Source: Candidatus Omnitrophota bacterium (GTDB lineage Bacteria; Omnitrophota; Gorgyraeia; Gygaellales; Profunditerraquicolaceae). From it: a stretch of 7,026 bases of DNA. Below, piece by piece: positions 1-6,093 of the stretch (position 1 is the first letter of the stretch; each line of letters opens with the position of its first letter). Both the position numbers and the translations under genes were made by a program. Where the stretch lies: contig JAKQSG010000126.1 in the NCBI GenBank assembly GCA_029563245.1, forward strand, positions 1 through 7,026. Reading direction: 5' to 3'. Below the pieces are notes generated by a model, which saw nothing but the letters and a program-made list of their open reading frames with translations, had not been told where the DNA came from and ran no database searches.

Positions 1-590
1 CCTGAAGCAACCATCCTTATTCCTACAGCCTTTAATACCTTTTTTATCTCTTTTATATTAGGCCCTGTCAAGGTTCCGTCCTTTAAGGTGTCGGTATAAA
101 TTAACTCTTTAAACCCTAATTTTTTCAAAGATAAACAGAATTTAAGAGCATCGGTATTTTTATAACCTGCCTTCCAGCCCTTAACCATAACCTTGCCTTC
201 TTTAGCATCCACAGCTACAATAACCTTTTCCCTAAAAGTTAAAAATGCCTTTTTTAAGAAACCTGCATCCTCCACTGCCCTAGTCCCAAGCACAACCCTG
301 GCTACCCCTGAATTAAGTATGCTTCTAATCGCAGCCAGGCTCCTTATCCCTCCGCCAAGTTCCACGGGGACGGAAATATTCTTTACAATATCCCTGACCA
401 GGTTAAAATTCTTAGGCTTGCCGCTAAATGCCCCGTCTAAATCAACAAGGTGTAAGAATTTTGCCCCTTGTCTGACCCAATGCCTGGCGACCTTAACCGC
501 ATCCCTGGAGTAAACTTTCTTATTAAACTTACCCTGGACCAGCCTGACTACAGCCCCGTCTTTTAAATCTATAGCAGGAATTATCAGCAT
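1..590 (-). CDS. hisA: HisA, ProFAR isomerase (3' end of gene cut off by window edge)
   Basis: Phosphoribosylformimino-5-aminoimidazole carboxamide ribotide isomerase, which performs the Amadori rearrangement of ProFAR to PRFAR in histidine synthesis in the cytosol. I translated the minus strand from the ATG at 588-590; it stays open for 196 codons to the window edge, against a usual length near 240, so roughly the last fifth is missing because of the window, not a mutation. It is a (beta/alpha)8 barrel beginning MLIIPAIDLKDG, with catalytic Asp8, HLVDLDGAF at 47-55, the phosphate-site loop ELGGGIR at 77-83, the second catalytic Asp128 in VAVDAKEG, and YTDTLKDGTLTGPN at 165-178. HisF is a paralogue, but the N-terminus and the DLDGAF and VDAKEG motifs favour HisA. 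The start overlaps the end of hisH by 7 bases (584-590). Only a weak AAGG lies just before the ATG, so translation is probably coupled to hisH. Confidence 0.95.
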   Translation of the reverse strand, partial: MLIIPAIDLKDGAVVRLVQGKFNKKVYSRDAVKVARHWVRQGAKFLHLVDLDGAFSGKPKNFNLVRDIVKNISVPVELGGGIRSLAAIRSILNSGVARVVLGTRAVEDAGFLKKAFLTFREKVIVAVDAKEGKVMVKGWKAGYKNTDALKFCLSLKKLGFKELIYTDTLKDGTLTGPNIKEIKKVLKAVGIRMVAS

Positions 591-1195
591 AACCTTACAA
601 AATTTCCCATAATTTTTAATCCCGTCTCCTGGCTCTTCTCAGGATGAAACTGAACGCCGAATACATTCTCCCATTGGACAAAACTGGCGAAATTCAGGCC
701 ATACTCAGTAGTTGCTGCAATAATAGCCTTATCTTTAGGCTGAGGGTAATAAGAATGGCAAAAATATAAATCTGCCCCTTCAGCTACGCCCTCCAGCAGA
801 ATAGATCTATCCCTGCCGCAGCTTTTTATCTGGTTCCATCCCATATGCGGAACCTTAAAATCTCCGGAAGGAAACTTTCTCACCCTTCCTTTTAATATAC
901 TTAAACCTTTTTTCTTTTTCGCCTCTTCGCTCTCTTCAAACAAGAGCTGCATCCCAAGGCAGATACCCAGAAATGGCTTTTTCTTCTTTATCCCATCTTT
1001 AATAACCGAAACCAGCCCCTGTTCCTCTAACCTGCCCATAGCATCATCAAATGCCCCTACTCCGGGCAGGACTATCTTCCGGGATAAAAGAATATCTTTA
1101 GGGTTATTGGTAACTAATACTTTCGCGCTACAGGTCTCAAGCGCTTTTTTAACGCTATGAATATTACCCATACCATAATCTATAAGGGCAATCAT
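584..1195 (-). CDS. hisH: HisH, glutaminase subunit of imidazole glycerol phosphate synthase
   Basis: Class I glutamine amidotransferase that hydrolyses glutamine and passes ammonia to HisF, which makes imidazole glycerol phosphate and AICAR from PRFAR. The 203-residue product has the normal family length. The catalytic triad is visible: Cys79 in PFLGICLGMQ, with His184 and Glu186 in GVQFHPEKS. Also present are PGVGAF (44-49), HMGWN (117-121) and CHSYYP (146-151). An upstream in-frame start at 1249 would add 18 residues that read through the end of hisB and match nothing in the family. The ATG at 1193-1195 gives the canonical N-terminus MIALIDYGMGN, so I chose it. It begins 4 bases after the hisB stop. 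The nearest Shine-Dalgarno-like AAAGGG is about 17 bases upstream, too far to be ideal, which suggests coupling to hisB. The TGA stop lies inside the start region of hisA. Confidence 0.96.
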   Translation of the reverse strand: MIALIDYGMGNIHSVKKALETCSAKVLVTNNPKDILLSRKIVLPGVGAFDDAMGRLEEQGLVSVIKDGIKKKKPFLGICLGMQLLFEESEEAKKKKGLSILKGRVRKFPSGDFKVPHMGWNQIKSCGRDRSILLEGVAEGADLYFCHSYYPQPKDKAIIAATTEYGLNFASFVQWENVFGVQFHPEKSQETGLKIMGNFVRLC

Positions 1196-1199
1196 AGGG

Positions 1200-1805
1200 T
1201 TAATCGATAATCCCTTTAGTAGAAGGGATACCTTTCCTTCTGGGGTCAACCTGAGTAGCCTGATCCAAAGCTACGCCTAAAGCCTTAAAAACAGGCTCAA
1301 GGGTAGTATGCAAATCACTGCTTACCGGGCTTATTTTTATATTAATGTTCATCCCCAACTGCTTAGCCAGGCCTTCAAAAAAATGTCCCGCACCTTTTAA
1401 GGCGTAACCATCAGAAGACTTTACCACTGAATTCGGCTTATCGCAGAGAAGGGTATATGTAGGCCTTCCGCTTATATCAATCACTACATTTGCCACGACC
1501 TCTTCCATAGGGACAGAAGAAGAACCGAATCTTTTAATCCCTTTCTTATCTCCCAGCGCCTTTTTAATAGCCTGCCCTAAAACAATCCCAATATCCTCGT
1601 TAGTATGATGAATATCCACTTTTAAATCGCCTTTGGCATTTATCTCTAAATCCATAAGCCCGTGAAAAGCGAATAATTCCAGTAGATGGTCTAAAATTCC
1701 GATACCGGTATTAATCTTGGACTTACCCGACCCGTCAATATTCAGCCTTATTGAAATATCCGTTTCCCTGGTTTTTCTTTTTATATCAGCGGTTCTGTTT
1801 TTCAT
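1200..1805 (-). CDS. hisB: HisB, imidazoleglycerol-phosphate dehydratase (monofunctional, divergent C-terminal half)
   Basis: Dehydrates imidazole glycerol phosphate to imidazole acetol phosphate. The 201-residue product is the monofunctional enzyme, without the phosphatase domain fused to it in E. coli. The first half is canonical: TGIGILDH (His40), FHG (His48), HHTNED (His66, His67, Glu70), and Arg92 in IKRFG. SGRP (Arg114), HFF (His141), FKA (Lys174) and the C-terminal GIPSTKG (192-198) are also kept. The second half departs from the family: the usual HHxxE becomes HTTLE (166-170), so one metal-ligand histidine appears to be Thr167; the usual LHI becomes INI (Asn155); and the TEL segment before HFF is replaced. 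The ATG at 1803-1805 is preceded by GAGAGG at 6-base spacing, 12 bases after the hisD stop. It is clearly a HisB by similarity and position; full activity is inferred, not certain. Confidence 0.93.
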   Translation of the reverse strand: MKNRTADIKRKTRETDISIRLNIDGSGKSKINTGIGILDHLLELFAFHGLMDLEINAKGDLKVDIHHTNEDIGIVLGQAIKKALGDKKGIKRFGSSSVPMEEVVANVVIDISGRPTYTLLCDKPNSVVKSSDGYALKGAGHFFEGLAKQLGMNINIKISPVSSDLHTTLEPVFKALGVALDQATQVDPRRKGIPSTKGIID

Positions 1806-1811
1806 CTTTAT

Positions 1812-1817
1812 CCTCTC
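1812..1817 (-). promoter_or_regulatory. Shine-Dalgarno site of hisB
   Basis: On the minus strand GAGAGG follows directly after the TAA stop of hisD and lies 6 bases before the hisB ATG. Together with the near-identical site before hisD it supports both start choices. It fills most of the only 12-base intergenic gap in the window. Confidence 0.75.
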
Positions 1818-3041
1818 TTAAAACCTTGCCTTAACCGAATCTAAATGCTTGGTCAAACCCTCTATTGAAGCAATCTTTTCCAGCGGTTCCTTCATTTTCT
1901 CAAGCGACTTCTTGGAATAACTTATAATGTGGTTACTCTTTAAGAAATCGGATACAGATAATCCGGAGAAAAACCTGGCAGATCCCCCCGTAGGCAGGAC
2001 ATGGCTTGGCCCGGCGACATAATCGCCTACGGCAGTCGGGCTATAGGGCCCCAGGAATACTGCTCCGGCATTCTTTATCCCTTTTAAAATACGGTTAGGG
2101 TTATTTACCAGTATCTCCAAATGCTCAGGGGCAATCTTATTGCTGATCTCAACTGCTTCATCTAAATTCTTAACCAATATGATGAAACCATCCTCGCCCT
2201 CAAGCCTCGATTTTACCTCCTTAGCCAGGCCTTTTGAATTAGTGATAAGGACGGCTAAACCCTTGGCATGTTCTGCCTGAGCAGCTAAATCCGCGACGAT
2301 AAATTTAGGGTTACTCAAACGGTTAGCAATAATTACCAATTCGGTGGGCCCTGCAATCATATCAATATCCACCTGGCCGAAGACTTGCCTTTTAGCCTCG
2401 CTAACATAAATATTCCCCGGCCCGACAATTTTATCAACCGCTGGGATAGTTTTAGTGCCGTAAGCCAAAGCAGCAATACCCTGTGCGCCGCCGACCCTAT
2501 AAATCTCATCAACCTTTAATAAATTTGCGACTACCAAAATGTGAGGATTGATATACCCGTTTTTATCCGGCGGGGAAATAAGCGCTATTTTTTTAACCCC
2601 GGCAATCTTTGCCGGTAAGACAGTCATATATACCGTAGATACCAGAGGCGCCGTCCCTGCAGGTATATATATCCCCACCCTCTCAAGCGGGGTATAATTC
2701 TCCCCTACCACTGCCCCATCCGAGTCCTTGATCCTCCAGGATTTCTTTAATGCCTTGCGGTAAAAGCGGTTTACATTTTCTATCACTACTTTCAGGGTAG
2801 AGACAAAATTCGGAGATATATTCTGGTATGCCCCGCTTATCTCGATAGCCGAGACTTTTAACTGGCGAGGCAACAGCTTAACCTTGTCAAACTTACGGGT
2901 ATATTTTAATAAAGCCTCGTCCTGAGTAAGCCTGACATCATCAATAATCTTTCTTACCTTTTCCTCTACCCGCTTTTTCTTAAGGTTTGAACGGTTAAAA
3001 ATTTTCTCTAATTGTTTGCTGGTTGCCCTTACAATCTTCAT
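1818..3041 (-). CDS. hisD: HisD, histidinol dehydrogenase
   Basis: Zinc- and NAD-dependent enzyme that oxidises L-histidinol to L-histidine in two steps, the last reactions of the pathway. The 407-residue product carries the family signatures in order: YIPAGTAPLVSTVYM (125-139), GGAQGIAALAYGT (184-196), VDKIVGPGN (202-210), AGPTE (230-234), QAEH (255-258), APEHLE (304-309), and GDYVAGPSHVLPT (339-351). By comparison with the E. coli enzyme, Gln255, His258, Asp340 and His399 are the zinc ligands, and Glu306/His307 the catalytic pair; all are present. The protein is shorter than the usual 425-435 residues, mainly because about 15 residues are missing near position 280, between LAKEVKSRL and the IILV strand. 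Its ATG overlaps the alaS stop as ATGA and is preceded by GAGAGG. hisG and hisC, often adjacent to hisD, are not beside it here. Confidence 0.97.
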   Translation of the reverse strand: MKIVRATSKQLEKIFNRSNLKKKRVEEKVRKIIDDVRLTQDEALLKYTRKFDKVKLLPRQLKVSAIEISGAYQNISPNFVSTLKVVIENVNRFYRKALKKSWRIKDSDGAVVGENYTPLERVGIYIPAGTAPLVSTVYMTVLPAKIAGVKKIALISPPDKNGYINPHILVVANLLKVDEIYRVGGAQGIAALAYGTKTIPAVDKIVGPGNIYVSEAKRQVFGQVDIDMIAGPTELVIIANRLSNPKFIVADLAAQAEHAKGLAVLITNSKGLAKEVKSRLEGEDGFIILVKNLDEAVEISNKIAPEHLEILVNNPNRILKGIKNAGAVFLGPYSPTAVGDYVAGPSHVLPTGGSARFFSGLSVSDFLKSNHIISYSKKSLEKMKEPLEKIASIEGLTKHLDSVKARF

Positions 3042-5647
3042 TTATCCTCTCGCTTTAGATTTTTAATTATACCCTTTAATTCTTCAAAAGCCAATGCAAA
3101 ATTTTCCGGTTTGCTTCCTCCGGCCTGCGCAAAATCTTTCCTGCCCCCGCCGCTACCGCCAATAATAGGGGCAGATTTTTTTATCAAGGATAACGCGTCG
3201 ATCCCCTGCGCGAGTAAATCTCCGGTAACTGCGATAACCAAAAAAGCTCTCTCCTGGACCTTAGAACCTAAAACAATCACAGACGAGGCTGCCTTCTCTT
3301 TAACTAAATCCATAAGAGTGCGCAGGGCGTTCATATCTAAGCCTTCTAATTGCCAGGCGATAAAATTAATATCGTTAATCTTTATAGCCTTATCCGCAAT
3401 TTTAGGGGCTAATTCCTGCAGGGCCTTATTAACCTTAACCCCTTCCTCTTTTTCTTTTTTCTTCAATAATGCCAGTTCCTGCTTCCTTTTGTTCTCCTGC
3501 TCAACTTTAAGCTTCTCTTCTTTTATAAATTTCTCGGCGTACCCAGCCGTTACTCCCTCGATCCTTCTTATACCGCTGGCAACAGAACCCTCCTGAATAA
3601 TCTTTATTAATCCGACCTCTTCTGTATTCTCCAGGTGGGCGCCTGCGCAGAATTCCATTGAAATATCACCTACAGAGACTACCCGAACATTCTCACCGTA
3701 TTTTTCTCCGAAAAAAGCTAAAGCCTTAGTCTTCTTGGCGTCTTTTAAGGCCATATCTTTTACCTCTACGCGGTGCCTGCCGCGGGCATATTCATTTGCG
3801 GTATCCTCAACTATTCCTAATTCTTCCTTGCTTAATCCCTTAAAGTGCGTAAAATCAAACCGGAATTTCTCCTCGCCGACTAAAGAACCCTGCTGCTGGA
3901 CATGGGGCCCCAGAACCTTCCTCAGGGCAGCCTGCAGTATGTGGGTTGCGGTATGATTACGGGAAATACTGAGCCTGCGCTTAGCATTAATTTTAGCGGT
4001 TATGGTTTCACCTTTCCGAAAACCACCGGATTTTACACTGCCGATATGTAAAATAAGATTATCTGTCTTCTGGGTATCTGTAACCTCAAATATGCTATCA
4101 CCTTTTACAATTTCACCGGTATCGCCCACTTGCCCTCCGGACTCAGGATAAAAACAGCTTTGATTAAGCACAATCTCCAGTTTTTCTCCCGCAAAACCTT
4201 CTTCAACCTCTTTGCCATTATTAAGTATGGCCTCTATCCTTGCTTCGATGCAGCACTCTTTATAACCGAGGAATTTAGTCTCTTTCAGCTTTAATCTTAG
4301 TCCCTTAGCATCAAAGACATCCCCCTTCATTGTGCTCTTCGCCCGCGACCTTTCTTTCTGGAGGTTTAGCTCTTCATTAAATGCCTCTTCGCTAAAATCT
4401 ATCCCTTCCGAAGAAAGCCACTCTCTAGTTAAATCAAGGGGGATCCCGTAGGTGTCGTAAAGCTCAAAGGCAATCCTTCCCGCCTTAACCTTATCAGCCT
4501 TGCTGCCAATACCGGAGAACTTCTCCTTAAAAAGTGCTTCTGTTGAATTTAAGGTATTAATAAAATTACGTTCTTCATTTAATACCATCAGGGCTATTGC
4601 CTCTTGCCTCTCTTTTAAATCCGGGTAAGGCTTACGCATAACCTCTGCCACTACAAAAGTTAGCTTATTTAAAAAAGGCTTACTGATCCCAAGGGCCCTT
4701 AAATGCAGGATGCTCTTACGGATGATCTTTCTTACTACATATCCCCTTCCTTCGTTAGAAGGTATAATCCCGTCGTAAATCGAAAACACTACTGCCCTGA
4801 TATGATCGGCAATCGCATAGAATAATGGGGACAGCGACCTTTTTTCAAAAGGTCGCTGTCCCTCTATTTCCCTGACTATCTTTTTTATTATCGGCTGAAA
4901 CAACTCGGTTTCGAAATTATTCTGCTTGCCCTCCATAACCGCAGATAACCTCTCTAAACCCATCCCGGTATCAATATTCTTATTTGGCAAAGGTTCTAAT
5001 CTGCCATCCTCCTTGCGGTTAAACTGGGTAAAAACCAGATTCCAGATCTCTACAAACCTTCCACAGCTGCAAGAGGGGTTACACCCCTTCTCTGTACAGC
5101 CGACATCCGGGCCAAAATCATAAAAAATCTCCGAACATGGACCGCAAGGTCCGTTAGGGCCTTTTGTCTTTGCCTCAGCAGGCCAAAAGTTATCTTTATC
5201 TCCCAGCTTAATGATTTTCCCTTCGGGGATAGCTATGGAATCTTTCCAGATTTCATATGCCTCGTCATCATCTTTATAAACCGAAACCCAGAGTTTCTCT
5301 TCTTTTATCTTTAACTCCTTGGTCAAGAACTCCCAGGCCCAGGAGATTGCCTCTTTCTTAAAATAATCCCCGAAAGAAAAATTTCCCAACATCTCAAAGA
5401 ATGTATGATGGCTGCTGGTCTTGCCGACCTTTTCCAGGTCATCGGTGCGCAGGCAGCGTTGCGATGTAGCCGCGCGTTTAAAACCCGCATCAAAACCTAA
5501 AAATTCCCTTTTGAACTGATTCATCCCCGCAGGGGTAAATAAAACCGTGGGGTCATCTTTGGGCACAAGGGAATCGCTTTCAACTATCTTATGGCCCTTG
5601 GATTTAAAAAATTCCAGAAATTTTTCTCTTAATACATCTACTTGCAT
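3038..5647 (-). CDS. alaS: AlaS, alanyl-tRNA synthetase
   Basis: Class II synthetase that charges tRNA-Ala with alanine and clears Ser- and Gly-tRNA-Ala; cytosolic. The 869-residue product is full length for the bacterial enzyme. The catalytic core has LVPKDDPTVLFTPAGMNQFK (27-46), HHTFFEMLGNFSFGDYFK (80-97), GPCGPCSEI (166-174) and NIDTGMGLERL (224-234). A cysteine cluster (184, 189, 193, 195) precedes VEIWNLVF. The tRNA-recognition part has ADHIRAVVF and SNEGRGYVVRKIIR (297-310). The editing domain has HTATH (565-569) and a variant CAGAH (667-671) instead of the usual CGGTH; all four zinc ligands remain. A charged helix (about 705-740) leads to the C-Ala domain, with APIIGGSGGGRKDFAQAGG (826-844). 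Residues 263-274 are encoded by a perfect palindrome. The ATG overlaps the end of recX by 10 bases and has no clear Shine-Dalgarno, so coupling to recX is likely. The TGA stop overlaps hisD. Confidence 0.98.
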   Translation of the reverse strand: MQVDVLREKFLEFFKSKGHKIVESDSLVPKDDPTVLFTPAGMNQFKREFLGFDAGFKRAATSQRCLRTDDLEKVGKTSSHHTFFEMLGNFSFGDYFKKEAISWAWEFLTKELKIKEEKLWVSVYKDDDEAYEIWKDSIAIPEGKIIKLGDKDNFWPAEAKTKGPNGPCGPCSEIFYDFGPDVGCTEKGCNPSCSCGRFVEIWNLVFTQFNRKEDGRLEPLPNKNIDTGMGLERLSAVMEGKQNNFETELFQPIIKKIVREIEGQRPFEKRSLSPLFYAIADHIRAVVFSIYDGIIPSNEGRGYVVRKIIRKSILHLRALGISKPFLNKLTFVVAEVMRKPYPDLKERQEAIALMVLNEERNFINTLNSTEALFKEKFSGIGSKADKVKAGRIAFELYDTYGIPLDLTREWLSSEGIDFSEEAFNEELNLQKERSRAKSTMKGDVFDAKGLRLKLKETKFLGYKECCIEARIEAILNNGKEVEEGFAGEKLEIVLNQSCFYPESGGQVGDTGEIVKGDSIFEVTDTQKTDNLILHIGSVKSGGFRKGETITAKINAKRRLSISRNHTATHILQAALRKVLGPHVQQQGSLVGEEKFRFDFTHFKGLSKEELGIVEDTANEYARGRHRVEVKDMALKDAKKTKALAFFGEKYGENVRVVSVGDISMEFCAGAHLENTEEVGLIKIIQEGSVASGIRRIEGVTAGYAEKFIKEEKLKVEQENKRKQELALLKKKEKEEGVKVNKALQELAPKIADKAIKINDINFIAWQLEGLDMNALRTLMDLVKEKAASSVIVLGSKVQERAFLVIAVTGDLLAQGIDALSLIKKSAPIIGGSGGGRKDFAQAGGSKPENFALAFEELKGIIKNLKREDK
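3046..3051 (-). promoter_or_regulatory. Shine-Dalgarno site of hisD
   Basis: GAGAGG on the minus strand, 4 bases before the hisD ATG and within the last codons of alaS. The sequence from GAGAGG through ATAA is the same as in front of hisB. It supports the ATG at 3039-3041 and suggests that hisD can load ribosomes itself as well as by coupling to alaS. Confidence 0.7.
4828..4862. repeat. Perfect inverted repeat (16-bp arms, 3-base loop) inside alaS; candidate REP-like palindromic element
   Basis: The arms GGGACAGCGACCTTTT and its exact reverse complement are separated by TTC. In the alaS transcript this would be a hairpin with a GAA loop. It is in frame and encodes residues 263-274 (GQRPFEKRSLSP), between FQPIIKKIV and AIADHIRAVVF, a linker that is variable in AlaRS. 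There is no U-run after the hairpin in the direction of transcription, so it is not an intrinsic terminator. Perfect arms of this length inside a codon-constrained gene suggest a small dispersed palindromic repeat that landed here. No transposase or second copy lies in the window, so the class is inferred. The linker does not look longer than in other AlaRS, so replacement of native sequence is as likely as simple insertion. Confidence 0.75.
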
Positions 5648-6093
5648 ATTTTATTTAAGGTATCTATTACAATTTCAGGTGAGAAGCCGCGGCGAAGAAG
5701 ATAGGCATAAGTGCGGTTTCTTGCTTTATCCGATTCCACATCCTTAAGCCTAGCTAACCTACTCCTGGCCAATTCCTCTATTACCCTGCTTTCGCAATAA
5801 CCCTTTTTTGCCTGCTCGATTGACTCTTCCAAAAGATCCTTAGGCACGCCTTTTATTTTCAACTCCTGGCTAATCCTCTTTAAACCGAAGGAACGCCCAA
5901 GGCGGGAGTTTATCCAGGATTTTACAAAAACTTTATCATCTATAAATTTTTTATCTTTAAGAAAAGAAAGAAGATCCTTGATCTCTTCGTCCGGAAATTT
6001 CTTTTTCTTAAGCCGCTGATAAAGTTCGGATTCGCTGCGTAACCTGTACTTAAGCAGCAGAAAGGCGTATTCTTTTATTCTTTCGCTAGGCAA
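5638..6093 (-). CDS. recX: RecX, regulator of RecA
   Basis: Small helical protein that binds RecA filaments and modulates, usually inhibits, their growth and activity. The 151-residue product is typical of the family and consists of tandem three-helix units. Unit one is about 8-50, with the LLKYRLRSESELYQRL pattern and then KKFIDDKVFVKSWINSR (48-64). Unit two is about 55-95, with GLKRISQELKIKGVP (70-84). Unit three is about 100-150, with YAYLLRRGFSPEIV (129-142). It is very basic (many Lys/Arg). The start is TTG at 6091-6093, supported by AAGGAAG about 10 bases upstream and by the domain beginning almost at once; I see no better ATG or GTG. It overlaps the end of recA by 8 bases and the start of alaS by 10. 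The rare start codon may keep RecX well below RecA. Identity rests on the fold pattern and the position after recA. Confidence 0.93.
   Translation of the reverse strand: MPSERIKEYAFLLLKYRLRSESELYQRLKKKKFPDEEIKDLLSFLKDKKFIDDKVFVKSWINSRLGRSFGLKRISQELKIKGVPKDLLEESIEQAKKGYCESRVIEELARSRLARLKDVESDKARNRTYAYLLRRGFSPEIVIDTLNKICK

Noticed and set aside
364..376. GGGGACGG string in hisA resembling the edge of the alaS palindrome.
   Set aside because: It has no matching second arm and encodes the conserved SVPVELGGG stretch of HisA, so the resemblance is coincidental.
909..922. A-rich lysine tract in hisH, considered as a frameshift or slippage point.
   Set aside because: The reading frame is intact on both sides and the product has normal length; a lysine run in a surface loop is a sufficient explanation.
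1196..1249. In-frame upstream start that would lengthen HisH by 18 residues.
   Set aside because: The extra residues run through the hisB coding end and match no HisH; the family N-terminus begins at the ATG at 1193-1195.
2599..2615. 7-bp perfect inverted repeat with 3-base loop inside hisD, next to a T-run on the plus strand.
   Set aside because: In the hisD transcript the run reads as A, not U, so it is not a terminator; read from the plus strand no T-run follows the stem. The bases encode the conserved PAKIAGV segment of HisD.
3012..3596. Plus-strand open frame of 194 codons opposite the alaS 3' end.
   Set aside because: It is antisense to a well-conserved protein, has low-complexity composition rich in Ser, Phe and Leu, and no recognisable domain; the same holds for the shorter plus-strand frames at 193-513, 3735-3956, 4926-5123, 5547-5747 and 6222-6428.
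4840..4850. Run of six A bases in the alaS transcript within the palindrome, considered as a programmed frameshift site.
   Set aside because: The run is in the wrong phase for a minus-one slippery heptamer, and the zero frame continues as a full, conserved AlaS.
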